Source of the DNA: Oceanobacillus sp. J11TS1
GTDB lineage: Bacteria > Bacillota > Bacilli > Bacillales > Amphibacillaceae
Length of the DNA stretch: 64,000 nucleotides
Direction: 5' to 3'
Assembly: GCF_018333215.1 (NCBI RefSeq)
Contig: NZ_BORO01000008.1
Coordinates: 84,684 to 148,683 of the forward strand
Below are positions 9,826-18,178 of the stretch, in pieces. The position numbers and the translations under genes were made by a program. How positions within the stretch are numbered: the first letter of the stretch is position 1; each line of letters opens with the position of its first letter. Below the pieces are notes generated by a model. That model saw only the letters and a list, made by a program, of their open reading frames with translations. It searched no databases and had not been told where the DNA came from.

Positions 9826-10087
9826 CACCAACATCAATGGTTGAAATATAGGAATAAATATAAGTAGTAAAAACTAGCTAGCGGAGGAAAAATACGGAGA
9901 CTCCTGTAGGAATGCGCAATGATCTTCGGTGGGGCGAGTAATCGCAGTCCCAGTGTGAAGACCCCGCAGAAAAAGTGGTCTTCTTTTTCGAGGAGGCTGA
10001 GGACAAGCCCACGGAAAGCGTAGTGTTTTTCCGCAGCGGTTGCCTTTATCAATTTAAGCTTAGTTTGTCAACCATGGTTTTTGGTGA
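9826..10087. repeat. Dispersed Bacillaceae GC-rich repeat element
   Basis: The core (about 9873-10040) carries the string of short motifs typical of a repeat seen throughout many Bacillaceae genomes: GGAGACTCCTG, AGACCCCGCAG, GAGGAGGCT, ACGGAAAGCG and CCGCAGCGG. The composition is much richer in G+C than the flanks. Imperfect inverted sequences flank it (CACCAACATCAATGGTTGA near 9828 and TCAACCATGGTTTTTGGTG near 10069). It codes for nothing, and the minus-strand ORF across it is an artefact. The role of this repeat family is not established. Confidence 0.7.
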
Positions 10088-10170
10088 AGAGCCTAAAATA
10101 ATAGGTGAAAAAAGGGTCAAACCATCCTTGACCGATACTTGCTAGAATATAGAGAAAAGAGTTGTTACTT

Positions 10171-10641
10171 ATGTATTTTGCAATTGCAACTACAGCTGTC
10201 TTTGCATTCATGGCAATTGTGATGATATTTGTGCGAATGCGTGCTTCAAAAAGGCCTGCATCTGTAAAAAGAATTATTTTGCCACCATTTTTTATGAGTA
10301 CCGGAGCGCTTATGTTCTTATTTCCGATGTTTCGAATAAGTTGGCTTCAAGTCGCTGAAGCGCTTATTGTAGGAATGATATTTTCCATTTTTTTAATTAA
10401 AACATCTAAATTAGAGCATGCAGGTGAGCATATTTATGTGAAACCGTCCAAGGTGTTCCCTATCATTTTAATCGGACTATTAATCGTTCGAATTACTATA
10501 AAGTTAATTATTGGTACAAGTATATCCGTTGGTGAAACTTCAGGCATGTTCTTTTTACTTGCGCTTGGAATGATAGGAACTTGGAGATTAGCAATGCTCT
10601 ATCAATATGTACAATTGAGAAAAAAGCAAAGTGCGTCATGA
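10171..10641 (+). CDS. ccdC: Cytochrome c biogenesis-associated membrane protein CcdC (YneJ)
   Basis: CcdC/YneJ is a multi-span membrane protein of the DUF1453 type linked to cytochrome c maturation in B. subtilis by its place next to ccdA. The protein of about 156 residues has four to five hydrophobic spans (near residues 1-20, 33-52, 58-75, 90-112 and 118-140) and basic loops (RMRASKRPASVKR). The ATG at 10171 is preferred over the TTG at 10162, because the purine-rich AGAGAAAAGAG lies at a workable distance only from the ATG; the ribosome site is weak in either case. The stop codon lies inside its terminator. Confidence 0.85.
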   Translation: MYFAIATTAVFAFMAIVMIFVRMRASKRPASVKRIILPPFFMSTGALMFLFPMFRISWLQVAEALIVGMIFSIFLIKTSKLEHAGEHIYVKPSKVFPIILIGLLIVRITIKLIIGTSISVGETSGMFFLLALGMIGTWRLAMLYQYVQLRKKQSAS

Positions 10642-10662
10642 TTATCTGCACTTTGCTTTTTT
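10621..10662 (+). terminator. Terminator overlapping the ccdC stop
   Basis: AAAAGCAAAGTGC and GCACTTTGCTTTT form a perfect 13-pair stem followed by TT. The 5' arm is inside the last codons of ccdC. Confidence 0.9.
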
Positions 10663-10769
10663 CTTTTGACGTTTTGTTAGAAGTTGCCGGATGAAATATA
10701 GGCCAAACTTTTATCTTTCGTTATAAGGATTAAATATGAAGTTTCGAGTTTCACTATGTAAATACATTT

Positions 10770-11246
10770 TTAAGATCTTTTTCGTTTTTTATACTTTTCT
10801 TCCCAATTTTCCTGATAGTTATCTTTGGATTGCTGGAAATAAGGTTCATATGGAGTAACGTCGATATTCTTTTGCTTCAATTTTTTACGAAGAAATTTAT
10901 GATCTCTTTTTGGAGTTGCTAAAATATATCCTTCAATTAACGTAGAACGTGTAATGGTTGCTTCCTTTTTTTGAATAGATAATTCTCCAATCTTGCTCGC
11001 AATTCTTTGCCTGGCGACGTCTCTAAAAAGTTCAGGAACTGGTGAAACAAGCTCTTCCAGGAAATCTTTTTCTGTTTGCGACCATTTATGTATTGTCTGC
11101 TCTAAATAATATTCTTCCCAATCCATAATAGAACGGCCATCTTCTTTTGGCAGACGCTTTAAGAACTTACGAAACATAAAATATCCGCCGATAGCCAATA
11201 ACCCTATTAGTAAACAGCCCCACAATATAATTATAAGTGATATCAT
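10770..11246 (-). CDS. yneK: DUF2621 membrane-anchored protein YneK
   Basis: This 158-residue protein matches the YneK/DUF2621 family. One N-terminal membrane span (MISLIIILWGCLLIGLLAIG) is followed by a soluble, strongly charged domain and a very basic C-terminus (KYKKRKRS). The function is unknown. The ATG at 11246 is chosen because GGGTGAGGTG lies just upstream on the minus strand; an upstream TTG would add ten arginine-rich residues before the membrane span. It lies between ccdC and the citB region as in B. subtilis. Confidence 0.88.
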   Translation of the reverse strand: MISLIIILWGCLLIGLLAIGGYFMFRKFLKRLPKEDGRSIMDWEEYYLEQTIHKWSQTEKDFLEELVSPVPELFRDVARQRIASKIGELSIQKKEATITRSTLIEGYILATPKRDHKFLRKKLKQKNIDVTPYEPYFQQSKDNYQENWEEKYKKRKRS

Positions 11247-11457
11247 CGTACACCTCACCCTTAATCTAACAAGCAAAATTACGAATATTGCTAATTATTA
11301 TAAAATATTAATTTATTTTTTTAGAAAATTATAGTAACATTAACTTATAATACATTGTTATAATTACTTAATTCATATTATAAAGTCATTAAGAAATATA
11401 CACAAGTATTCATAATTATTTCGTCATAATCATACATATTATTTTATAAGTTCTTGT
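11247..11457. other. A+T-rich intergenic stretch
   Basis: This stretch is almost pure A+T with no ORF or recognisable RNA. It must contain the yneK promoter. Confidence 0.5.
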
Positions 11458-11685
11458 TCAAAAAAGTACGATAAAAAGAGCCGTGTCAGCAAAAGTTTCA
11501 AGCACCACCTGATGCCACAAATATCGACACGCCTAATTGCGACTGCTTGTCCCATTGATAATAACTGCGTGTCGAAAATTCAGAGGTTCAGGTCGCAGTG
11601 GCTTGTACGCGTGCTTCAGACGTGAGCGATTTTTTGCAAAAGGTTTCTTGGTTTCCTTTTTATTCATTTTTGAACAGCGTCTATA
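11458..11685. repeat. Terminal-inverted-repeat element, copy A
   Basis: The element is bounded by GTTCAAAAAAG (about 11458) and TTTTTGAAC (about 11672). Just inside are GATAAAAAGAGCC on the left and CTTTTTATTC on the right, and the right flank reads CTATAAAG. The same boundary signature occurs, in the opposite orientation, at 17692-17930, while the two interiors differ. No protein of its own is apparent. It lies directly upstream of a histidine kinase gene. Confidence 0.55.
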
Positions 11686-11704
11686 AAGAATTTCTGGAAG
11701 GAGC

Positions 11705-12832
11705 ATGGTTATGGATAATCATCAAAAAAATAAGCTGCCAAATGACATACGCACTTCTGAAAGTCTTCATAATCTACACCCCGATGCAGCACTTTCAACT
11801 GTTATTGTTTCATTGCTTAGTAAGAATATAGAAGGAATCGTGTTGGTACAAAACTTAAATGGTGAGATAGAATATATAAGTGAATCCGTATCTAGGATCC
11901 TTGGCTATGAACCAAAAGAATTAATCGGAAAGAAATGGAATGATTTTTCTGCTGAAATAGATTCAAAGTTTAAAGTACAGGTGTCGGCTGATGACGAAAT
12001 GAAACATAAAAATCTATTTATCGATATTCCAGACAGAAAAGGAGAAAATATCTCTTTTTCTTGTGAGTTGAATTATGTTCCAACAGAGATAGATAAGGAA
12101 AAAAGATTACTTGTTTATTTGGAAAGAGAAACGGAAGAATTAAAACTAGAAGATTTAATGATTCGTTCAGAGAAGATGAATGTTGCAGGTCAGTTAGCAG
12201 CAAGTCTGGTGCATGAAATCAGAAATCCACTTACGTCTTTAAAGGGCTTTTTACAATTATTGCAGGCAGGTGCTCAGCATAAGGAAGAATACTTCAATGT
12301 TATGATTGAAGAAGTCGAGAAGATTGAATCGATTACCTCGGAATTATTATTTATTTCGAAGCCTTTAACAGATAAACGATCAAAAGAAGAGGTAACGAGT
12401 ATGATGCATGACGTTGAAATGCTGTTACAATCCCAAGCAAATCAAAAAAATATACAAATTATAATAGAAAGCAATACAAATGCTTCGATTCTTTGCGATC
12501 GTTCTCAGATTAAACAAGTGTTAATTAATTTAGTGAAAAATGCGATTGAAGCGATGGACCAGCCAGGAAATATAATTGTAAAAGCGAAAAATATTGATGA
12601 TAAAGTTAAATTATCTGTTATCGATGAAGGAAGCGGTCTACCTGAAGAGATTTTACATCGTCTTGGAGAGGCTTTTTTTACAACAAAATCATCAGGTACA
12701 GGACTAGGTCTACTAATTACTAAAAAGATTCTCAGTAATCACGATGCTGACTTTTATATGTATAACAATGAAGGTAAAGGAAGTACTTTTGAAATTATTT
12801 TTCCCAGCGCAGACGGTGAAGATGAAGAATAA
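11705..12832 (+). CDS. PAS-domain sporulation-type sensor histidine kinase
   Basis: This soluble histidine kinase of 375 residues has a PAS domain at about 45-145 (GEIEYISESVSRILGYEP, typical PAS core). The dimerisation/phospho-acceptor helix contains HEIRNPLTSLKGFLQLL, followed by a HATPase domain with NLVKNAIEA (N box), DEGSGLPEE (G1) and GTGLGLLITKKIL (G2). The H-box wording is that of the KinA/KinB/KinE phosphorelay kinases. No membrane span is present, so it senses a cytoplasmic signal. No response regulator lies beside it, which also fits a phosphorelay kinase. ATG at 11705 or 11711 both follow GGAAGGAG. The link to Spo0A is inference. Confidence 0.85.
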   Translation: MVMDNHQKNKLPNDIRTSESLHNLHPDAALSTVIVSLLSKNIEGIVLVQNLNGEIEYISESVSRILGYEPKELIGKKWNDFSAEIDSKFKVQVSADDEMKHKNLFIDIPDRKGENISFSCELNYVPTEIDKEKRLLVYLERETEELKLEDLMIRSEKMNVAGQLAASLVHEIRNPLTSLKGFLQLLQAGAQHKEEYFNVMIEEVEKIESITSELLFISKPLTDKRSKEEVTSMMHDVEMLLQSQANQKNIQIIIESNTNASILCDRSQIKQVLINLVKNAIEAMDQPGNIIVKAKNIDDKVKLSVIDEGSGLPEEILHRLGEAFFTTKSSGTGLGLLITKKILSNHDADFYMYNNEGKGSTFEIIFPSADGEDEE

Positions 12833-12890
12833 GATGATGATACATCTTTTAACGTAATATTACTTTCACTATGAAAAATTAATTCAATGT

Positions 12891-12978
12891 ATAAGTTTAA
12901 GTTATCTCATGGCATAACTTTTTACTATATACTAATCAGCAAGAATTATTTGTTTTATTTAATAGATTCCTATATTAT
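12891..12978 (+). promoter_or_regulatory. CcpC-like operator and promoter of aconitase
   Basis: ATAA-GTTTAAG-TTAT (12891-12905) matches the CcpC dyad ATAA-N7-TTAT that controls citB in Bacillus. A further ATAA half-site lies at 12914-12917. A sigma-A-like promoter TTGTTT (12950-12955), 17 bases, TATTAT (12973-12978) follows. In B. subtilis CcpC with citrate represses citB. The geometry here is somewhat longer than in B. subtilis, so the promoter assignment is tentative. Confidence 0.5.
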
Positions 12979-13031
12979 AAGTATGAAGACGCTATTTATT
13001 GGAATAGCAGTATTGATTCAAAAAAGTAATA

Positions 13032-13055
13032 CCTCCTTATTTTCGTATAAGGAGG
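13032..13055 (+). promoter_or_regulatory. Hairpin covering a Shine-Dalgarno sequence before acnA
   Basis: CCTCCTTAT (13032-13040) pairs perfectly with ATAAGGAGG (13047-13055) around the loop TTTCGT. The 3' arm is the AGGAGG that would serve in-frame starts GTG 13057 or ATG 13063. A second site (AAAGGGG, 13066-13072) serves the ATG at 13081. The structure could set translation or transcript stability. Confidence 0.6.
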
Positions 13056-13080
13056 AGTGCAAATGAAAGGGGTAACACAT

Positions 13081-15792
13081 ATGTCGAACACAAATGCATA
13101 CAATGCAAAAAAGCAGTTCGAACTAAATGGAAAGACGTATAATTATTATCGTTTAAAAGACCTTGAAGAAGCTGGATTAGGTAAAGTAGATCGTTTGCCA
13201 TTTTCAATCCGTGTTCTTTTAGAATCTTTACTAAGACAGCATGATGGACGTCAAATTAAAAATGAACATGTTGAATCGTTAGCAAATTGGGGAACAGATA
13301 AGGCGACAGGAGCAGATGTTCCATTTAAGCCTTCCCGAGTTATCCTTCAAGACTTTACGGGAGTGCCTGCAGTAGTAGATCTTGCCTCTCTTCGTAAAGC
13401 AATGGTAGATTTGGGCGGCGAACCAGATAAAATCAACCCCGAAGTTCCAGTAGATTTAGTTATTGACCACTCCGTACAGGTTGATAAATATGGTACACCA
13501 GATGCATTACGTGCGAATATGGAATTAGAATTTGAGCGTAATGCAGAGCGCTATGAGTTCTTAAACTGGGCTCAAAAAGCATTTAATAATTATCGTGCAG
13601 TACCCCCAGCAACGGGTATTGTTCACCAGGTTAACTTAGAGTACCTTGCTGATGTTGTACATGCAAATGAAAACGAAGACGGTACGTATGAAACGTTTCC
13701 TGATACACTGGTTGGTACTGACTCACATACAACGATGATTAACGGCTTAGGTATCCTAGGCTGGGGTGTGGGCGGAATTGAAGCTGAAGCAGGTATGTTA
13801 GGACAGCCTTCTTATTTTCCAGCTCCTGAAGTAATCGGTGTGAAGTTCACTGGTTCTTTCCCGAACGGTACTACAGCTACTGACCTCGCATTGAAGGTAA
13901 CCCAAGTATTACGCGAACAGAATGTGGTTGGTAAATTTGTAGAGTACTTTGGACCAGGGCTAAAAGATATGCCTCTAGCTGACCGTGCGACCATTTCTAA
14001 CATGGCTCCAGAATACGGTGCAACTTGTGGATTCTTCCCAATCGATCAAGAGACTCTCGATTACTTAAAATTAACTGGACGCAGTGATGAGTTAATTGCA
14101 GTTGTTGAAAAATACTGTAAAGAAAATGATTTATGGTATGATGCAGACGGCGCAGATCCAGAATATACAAAAGTAATTGAGATTAACTTATCCGATTTAG
14201 AGCCAAATCTTTCTGGACCAAAACGTCCACAAGATTTAATTGCTCTTTCTAACATGAAAAAAGAATTCAATAAAGCGATTACGGCAAAAGAAGGAAACCA
14301 AGGATTTGGATTAGACAAATCTGAATTTGATAAAGAAGTTGAAATCAAACATCCAAATGGTAAAACTTCTGTTATGAAGACTGGCAGCCTAGCTATTGCA
14401 GCAATTACATCTTGTACAAACACATCTAACCCATATGTTATGTTAGGTGCAGGACTTGTTGCGAAGAAAGCAGTAGAAAAAGGCTTAGAAGTTCCTGAAT
14501 ACGTAAAAACTTCTCTAGCACCAGGTTCAAAAGTTGTAACACGTTACTTAGAAGATGCTGGTTTACAAACTTATTTAGACAAATTAGGCTTTAACCTTGT
14601 AGGGTATGGATGTACAACTTGTATCGGTAACTCTGGCCCGTTGCGTGAAGAAATTGAAGAAGCTATTGCTGAAAATGACTTAATTGCTTCTTCGGTATTA
14701 TCAGGTAACCGTAACTTTGAAGGGCGTATCCATCCTTTAGTGAAAGCTAACTACCTAGCATCACCGCCACTAGTAGTTGCATATGCACTGGCAGGAACAG
14801 TAGATATCGACTTAACAAAAGATGCACTTGGTAAAGATGCAGATGGTAATGATGTTTATATGTCTGATATCTGGCCGACACTTACAGAAATCAAAGAAGA
14901 AGTAGAGAAAGTAGTTACTCCAGAAATCTTCCGTAAAGAATATGAAGATGTATTTAATTCCAATGAAAAATGGAATGAAATTGATACAACAGATGAACCT
15001 ATATTCGAATGGGATGAGGATTCTACTTATATTCAAAATCCGCCATTCTTTGAAGGTTTAACACCAGAAGCAGGTACAGTTGAACCATTATCTGGTTTGC
15101 GTGCTATTGGATTGTTTGGAGATTCTGTCACTACAGATCACATTTCTCCAGCTGGAGCAATTGCAAAGGATATGCCAGCAGGTAAGTACTTACAAGAAAA
15201 AGGAGTTTCACCAAGAAACTTTAACTCTTATGGTTCTCGCCGCGGTAACCATGAAATCATGATGCGTGGTACATTTGCTAACATTCGTATCCGTAACTTG
15301 TTAGCACCAGGTACAGAAGGCGGTTATACGACGTACTGGCCAACTGGTGATGTGATGCCGATTTATGATGCTGCTATGAAATATCAAGAAGCTGGTACAG
15401 GACTTATTGTTATTGGTGGAAAAGATTATGGCATGGGATCATCGCGTGACTGGGCTGCTAAAGGTACGAACTTACTCGGGATTAAAACGGTTATTGCTGA
15501 AAGCTTCGAGCGTATTCACCGTTCTAACCTTGTAATGATGGGCGTGCTTCCATTACAATTTGAAAAAGGTCAAAATGCGGAAAGTCTCGGCTTATCTGGA
15601 AAAGAAACATTTGCAGTAGATATAGATGAAACAGTAAAACCAGGTGATGTTGTTAATGTTACTGCTACAGACGAAGATGGTAAAGTAACGACATTTAAAG
15701 CTCTTGCCCGTTTTGATAGTGATGTAGAAGTTGATTACTATCGTCACGGTGGTATTTTACGTATGGTACTGCGTGAAAAAGTGCAAGCATAA
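13081..15792 (+). CDS. acnA: Aconitate hydratase (AcnA/CitB type)
   Basis: Aconitase interconverts citrate and isocitrate in the tricarboxylic acid cycle and, when it loses its iron-sulfur cluster, can bind RNA. The protein of about 903 residues is the full monomeric IRP-type aconitase (909 in B. subtilis CitB). The cluster cysteines lie in SCTNTSNP and [11 protein letters not shown]. The swivel domain has [20 protein letters not shown], and the C-terminus reads [14 protein letters not shown]. The ATG at 13081 is preferred from its own AAAGGGG and from comparison with CitB; in-frame GTG 13057 and ATG 13063 could give N-terminal extensions. A CcpC-like site lies upstream. It is followed by yneN as in B. 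subtilis. Confidence 0.97.
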   Translation: MSNTNAYNAKKQFELNGKTYNYYRLKDLEEAGLGKVDRLPFSIRVLLESLLRQHDGRQIKNEHVESLANWGTDKATGADVPFKPSRVILQDFTGVPAVVDLASLRKAMVDLGGEPDKINPEVPVDLVIDHSVQVDKYGTPDALRANMELEFERNAERYEFLNWAQKAFNNYRAVPPATGIVHQVNLEYLADVVHANENEDGTYETFPDTLVGTDSHTTMINGLGILGWGVGGIEAEAGMLGQPSYFPAPEVIGVKFTGSFPNGTTATDLALKVTQVLREQNVVGKFVEYFGPGLKDMPLADRATISNMAPEYGATCGFFPIDQETLDYLKLTGRSDELIAVVEKYCKENDLWYDADGADPEYTKVIEINLSDLEPNLSGPKRPQDLIALSNMKKEFNKAITAKEGNQGFGLDKSEFDKEVEIKHPNGKTSVMKTGSLAIAAITSCTNTSNPYVMLGAGLVAKKAVEKGLEVPEYVKTSLAPGSKVVTRYLEDAGLQTYLDKLGFNLVGYGCTTCIGNSGPLREEIEEAIAENDLIASSVLSGNRNFEGRIHPLVKANYLASPPLVVAYALAGTVDIDLTKDALGKDADGNDVYMSDIWPTLTEIKEEVEKVVTPEIFRKEYEDVFNSNEKWNEIDTTDEPIFEWDEDSTYIQNPPFFEGLTPEAGTVEPLSGLRAIGLFGDSVTTDHISPAGAIAKDMPAGKYLQEKGVSPRNFNSYGSRRGNHEIMMRGTFANIRIRNLLAPGTEGGYTTYWPTGDVMPIYDAAMKYQEAGTGLIVIGGKDYGMGSSRDWAAKGTNLLGIKTVIAESFERIHRSNLVMMGVLPLQFEKGQNAESLGLSGKETFAVDIDETVKPGDVVNVTATDEDGKVTTFKALARFDSDVEVDYYRHGGILRMVLREKVQA

Positions 15793-15815
15793 ATAGACGT
15801 ATTATGAACATACAG

Positions 15816-15850
15816 GAAAAGGGTCTTATTCTTAGATAAGGCTCTTTTTC
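15816..15850 (+). terminator. Terminator after acnA
   Basis: GAAAAGGGTCTTAT pairs with ATAAGGCTCTTTTTC (G-U pair and one bulge allowed) and ends in a T-run. Confidence 0.8.
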
Positions 15851-15957
15851 TGTGCATTTAAAGCGTCCTAATTCTAAAAAGAGCTCTATCCTTTACAAAT
15901 ACATCGTTCCTCTTTACGATAGAAAAAGGAAACCAATTTGGATGGTGAGATATAAAA

Positions 15958-16563
15958 GTGTATAAACGGATATCTGCGTTGACTTTGTTATTAGTGCTAG
16001 TTGGAATAGTTATTGCCAATATTATTCAAAATAAACCATCAGATCCTACAGCAGCAGAGGTAGAAGGAGAAACTGTTCTTGGGGATGATGGATCTGCTGG
16101 TCAAGGTGCTGCCATTGCACCTGCTGAAAGTGTTGGTCTTGAACCTGGACAGCCTGCCCCTGACTTTGAATTGAAAACATTGGGTGGAGAGAATTTTCAA
16201 CTGTCTGATCTGCACGGGAAGAAAGTAATCTTGAATTTCTGGTACTCTTGGTGTCCTCCATGTATAGAGGAGATGCCGGAGCTGCAAGAATTCTATAATG
16301 ATTATCAAGAAGAGGTAGAAGTGGTCACGGTTAATTTAACCAAGGTTGAAAATAACTTATCTGATGTTGCGAACTTTATAGATGAACATGGATATACTTT
16401 TACAGTACCTTTAGATGAGGACGAGCGTATATCAGAACGATATGTCGTTTATGCAGCCCCAACAACCTATTTTATTGGAACCGATGGAACAATACAACAT
16501 CCAAGAAGAATAGGGCCCATGGATTATGAATATATGGCAAAAATGATCCAGGATATGAATTGA
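15958..16563 (+). CDS. yneN: Membrane-anchored thiol-disulfide oxidoreductase YneN
   Basis: This 201-residue thioredoxin-like protein acts outside the cell membrane. An N-terminal anchor (residues 4-25, ISALTLLLVLVGIVIANII) is followed by a linker rich in acidic residues and a TlpA/ResA-type domain starting PGQPAPDFEL. The active site is WYSWCPPC at about residues 97-104. The cis-proline region is seen in AAPTTYFIGTDG. Start is GTG 15958 with a weak GGTGAGA ribosome site. ResA-type proteins reduce apocytochrome c or sporulation cysteines; CcdA nearby could supply electrons, which is inference. The location after citB is conserved. Confidence 0.92.
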   Translation: MYKRISALTLLLVLVGIVIANIIQNKPSDPTAAEVEGETVLGDDGSAGQGAAIAPAESVGLEPGQPAPDFELKTLGGENFQLSDLHGKKVILNFWYSWCPPCIEEMPELQEFYNDYQEEVEVVTVNLTKVENNLSDVANFIDEHGYTFTVPLDEDERISERYVVYAAPTTYFIGTDGTIQHPRRIGPMDYEYMAKMIQDMN

Positions 16564-16591
16564 TTGAAGCGATTTAGAGGAGGAAGAACCT

Positions 16592-17020
16592 TTGTTAATC
16601 ACAGAAACACCAATAGAAGTAAGGTATCAAGAAACGGACCAGATGGGCGTTGTTTATCATGCAAACTATTTAGTTTGGTTTGAAATCGGCCGCACAAAAT
16701 TTGTTGAGGCACTAGGACTCAACTACAATGATGGCATGGAGCAGCATAATGTTGTTTCCCCAGTTATTGATGCACAAATTTCATATAAACGAGCGATACG
16801 TTATGGTGAAAAGCCAGTTGTTAAAACATGGCTCGATGCTTATGATGGAATTCGTACCGTTTATCGATATGAAATTTTAAATGAAAATGGAGAACTGGCA
16901 GTCAGTGGAACCACCACACATACAATTGTTGATAAGAAGACATTTCGTCCATTATCCATTCGCCGTAAATTCCCTGATTGGCATGCAGCGTATCAAAAAC
17001 AATTAGAGAAAGAGGATTAG
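16592..17020 (+). CDS. yneP: Acyl-CoA thioesterase YneP (4-hydroxybenzoyl-CoA thioesterase family)
   Basis: This 142-residue hot-dog-fold thioesterase has the family signature with the catalytic Asp at the N-terminus: YQETDQMGVVYHANYLVWFE, in which the aspartate in TDQMG is the usual nucleophile or base. Such enzymes hydrolyse acyl-CoA thioesters in the cytoplasm; the substrate is not evident. Start is TTG 16592, with GAGGAGG eight bases upstream. The gene lies 29 bases after yneN and directly before yneQ, probably one transcript. Confidence 0.92.
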   Translation: MLITETPIEVRYQETDQMGVVYHANYLVWFEIGRTKFVEALGLNYNDGMEQHNVVSPVIDAQISYKRAIRYGEKPVVKTWLDAYDGIRTVYRYEILNENGELAVSGTTTHTIVDKKTFRPLSIRRKFPDWHAAYQKQLEKED

Positions 17021-17022
17021 GA

Positions 17023-17319
17023 ATGGCTTTTGGTTTAAAAAGAGAAGAGTTAAACAAATGGAAGAAAAATGTACGGGCTGGTCAGATTGATTTTATCACC
17101 CATTATTGGCTTGACGACCGTTTTCCTGGGTGCAATACAGTTACAAAAGTAGGTTGTAGTGACTTAGAGAAGCTAAAACAATGGGGAAAAAAGTATAATT
17201 TGGATCCGTCCTGGATTGACCTAAAGCCTGAATATCCACATTTCGATTTATTTGGTGACTATCAATGGAAAATTTTAAAATCTGAGAATCGGCTTGACCA
17301 ATTAGAGCGGTTTAAATGA
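17023..17319 (+). CDS. yneQ: Conserved hypothetical protein YneQ
   Basis: YneQ is a small conserved Bacillaceae protein of unknown function; this copy has 98 residues. It is rich in lysine and aromatic residues, including FITHYWLDDRFPGCNTVTKVGC and LDPSWIDLKPEYPHFDLFG-like segments with two cysteines that might bind metal. The ATG at 17023 directly follows the yneP stop codon by two bases, with AGAGGATTAGG as the ribosome site, so the two genes are translationally linked. A longer in-frame start inside yneP has no support. Confidence 0.85.
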   Translation: MAFGLKREELNKWKKNVRAGQIDFITHYWLDDRFPGCNTVTKVGCSDLEKLKQWGKKYNLDPSWIDLKPEYPHFDLFGDYQWKILKSENRLDQLERFK

Positions 17320-17321
17320 TA

Positions 17322-17361
17322 AAAGCGCAGGGGACAAAATTGTCTATCCTGCGCTTCTTTT
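17322..17361. terminator. Bidirectional terminator between yneQ and yneR
   Basis: AAGCGCAGG (17323-17331) pairs with CCTGCGCTT (17348-17356), with GGACA/TGTC extending the stem and A and T runs on either side, between convergent genes. Confidence 0.85.
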
Positions 17362-17374
17362 ATGGTAAATGGTT

Positions 17375-17674
17375 TTAGTTATTTTGTTCTGGATATTCAA
17401 TTTGAGGCTCTTGTTTTGTCTCATCATAAGTTACATTCAGGTTTGCCCCTTCAAAATACCAATCATCTGATTCTTCTACAAAGAAATGAATACCTTCTAT
17501 GGTTGTTGAAGCGACTGCTTTCTCAGGCTCTTCAACTTTAATCCCAAGGGAAAATCCGGCAATTCTGCCGCCGACTCCGCCGTATCTTGGATAGAACCTT
17601 ACATATTCTTCATTCTCTAAAAATAATTCATCTTTATACCATTTTGCAGCTTGCTCTGATACTTTAATTTCCAT
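17375..17674 (-). CDS. yneR: HesB-like protein YneR
   Basis: This 99-residue protein is of the HesB/IscA-like fold (YneR/DUF1462-related group). It keeps the fold-typical start EIKVSEQAAKWYKDELFLE and the glycine-rich RYGGVGGRIAGFSLGI, but lacks the three cysteines of true A-type iron-sulfur carriers. A scaffold role is therefore unlikely and the function is unknown. ATG with AGGGAGAGAG upstream on the minus strand. It is convergent with yneQ, as in B. subtilis. Confidence 0.9.
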   Translation of the reverse strand: MEIKVSEQAAKWYKDELFLENEEYVRFYPRYGGVGGRIAGFSLGIKVEEPEKAVASTTIEGIHFFVEESDDWYFEGANLNVTYDETKQEPQIEYPEQNN

Positions 17675-17691
17675 CTTCTCTCTCCCTTTAT

Positions 17692-17930
17692 AGTGGATGT
17701 TCCAAAAGCCGAATAAAAATCTCGCATCAAGAATTGCTACAAGATCGCCCGCGTCGTATGGGCACCTTAGATATGATTACTTCCTGCGGCGCTTTTACCA
17801 TTGAGCCCTAAGATTTCGACGATTACTCGTCATAGTAAAAGCATTGCGCACGTATTAAGATACATGCATTTCGCTATTCAAACTGTGTCGCCTCAAACTT
17901 CTGGGTCTTTTTATCAGCCTTTTGAACTCA
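17692..17930. repeat. Terminal-inverted-repeat element, copy B (reverse orientation)
   Basis: Read on the minus strand it begins GTTCAAAAGGCTGATAAAAAGACCC and ends with a TTTTTATTCGGCTTTTGGAAC-type border followed by CTATAAAG, the same borders as the element at 11458-11685. The interior is G+C-richer than the surroundings, contains no ORF with a ribosome site, and differs from copy A. It lies between yneR and yidD. Confidence 0.55.
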
Positions 17931-17934
17931 CACT

Positions 17935-18174
17935 TTATTGATGCTTTTTCTTCTCCACTTTTTCTGGGACATAATCGACCCCGCCTGGATGAAATGGATG
18001 ACATTTACTAATTCTTTTTATAGTCAATATTCCACCTTTAAAAAATCCAAAACGTTGGAATGCTTCTAAGCCATAGGCTGAGCAAGTTGGGTAGAACCGA
18101 CAAGTTGCAGGAGTGAATGGACTAATGGCTAATTGGTAAAAACGTATTAGCCCGATAAATATATATTTCATCAT
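17935..18174 (-). CDS. yidD: Membrane protein insertion efficiency factor YidD
   Basis: YidD is a small cytoplasmic-side protein that aids YidC-dependent membrane insertion. The 79-residue product contains the family signature almost complete: [40 protein letters not shown]. All three family cysteines are present. The first of two adjacent ATG codons (18174) is chosen, with AAGGA eight bases upstream; the second (18171) would remove one residue. It starts four bases after the folE2 stop and is surely co-transcribed with it, although the functions are unrelated. Confidence 0.95.
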   Translation of the reverse strand: MMKYIFIGLIRFYQLAISPFTPATCRFYPTCSAYGLEAFQRFGFFKGGILTIKRISKCHPFHPGGVDYVPEKVEKKKHQ

Positions 18175-18178
18175 GCCA

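Noticed and set aside
9834-10052. 72-codon minus-strand ORF between ccdA and ccdC
   Set aside because: It runs exactly through the dispersed GC-rich repeat; no ribosome site.
11598-11831. 77-codon plus-strand ORF overlapping the histidine kinase start
   Set aside because: It spans the end of a dispersed repeat and the first kinase codons in another frame; no ribosome site.
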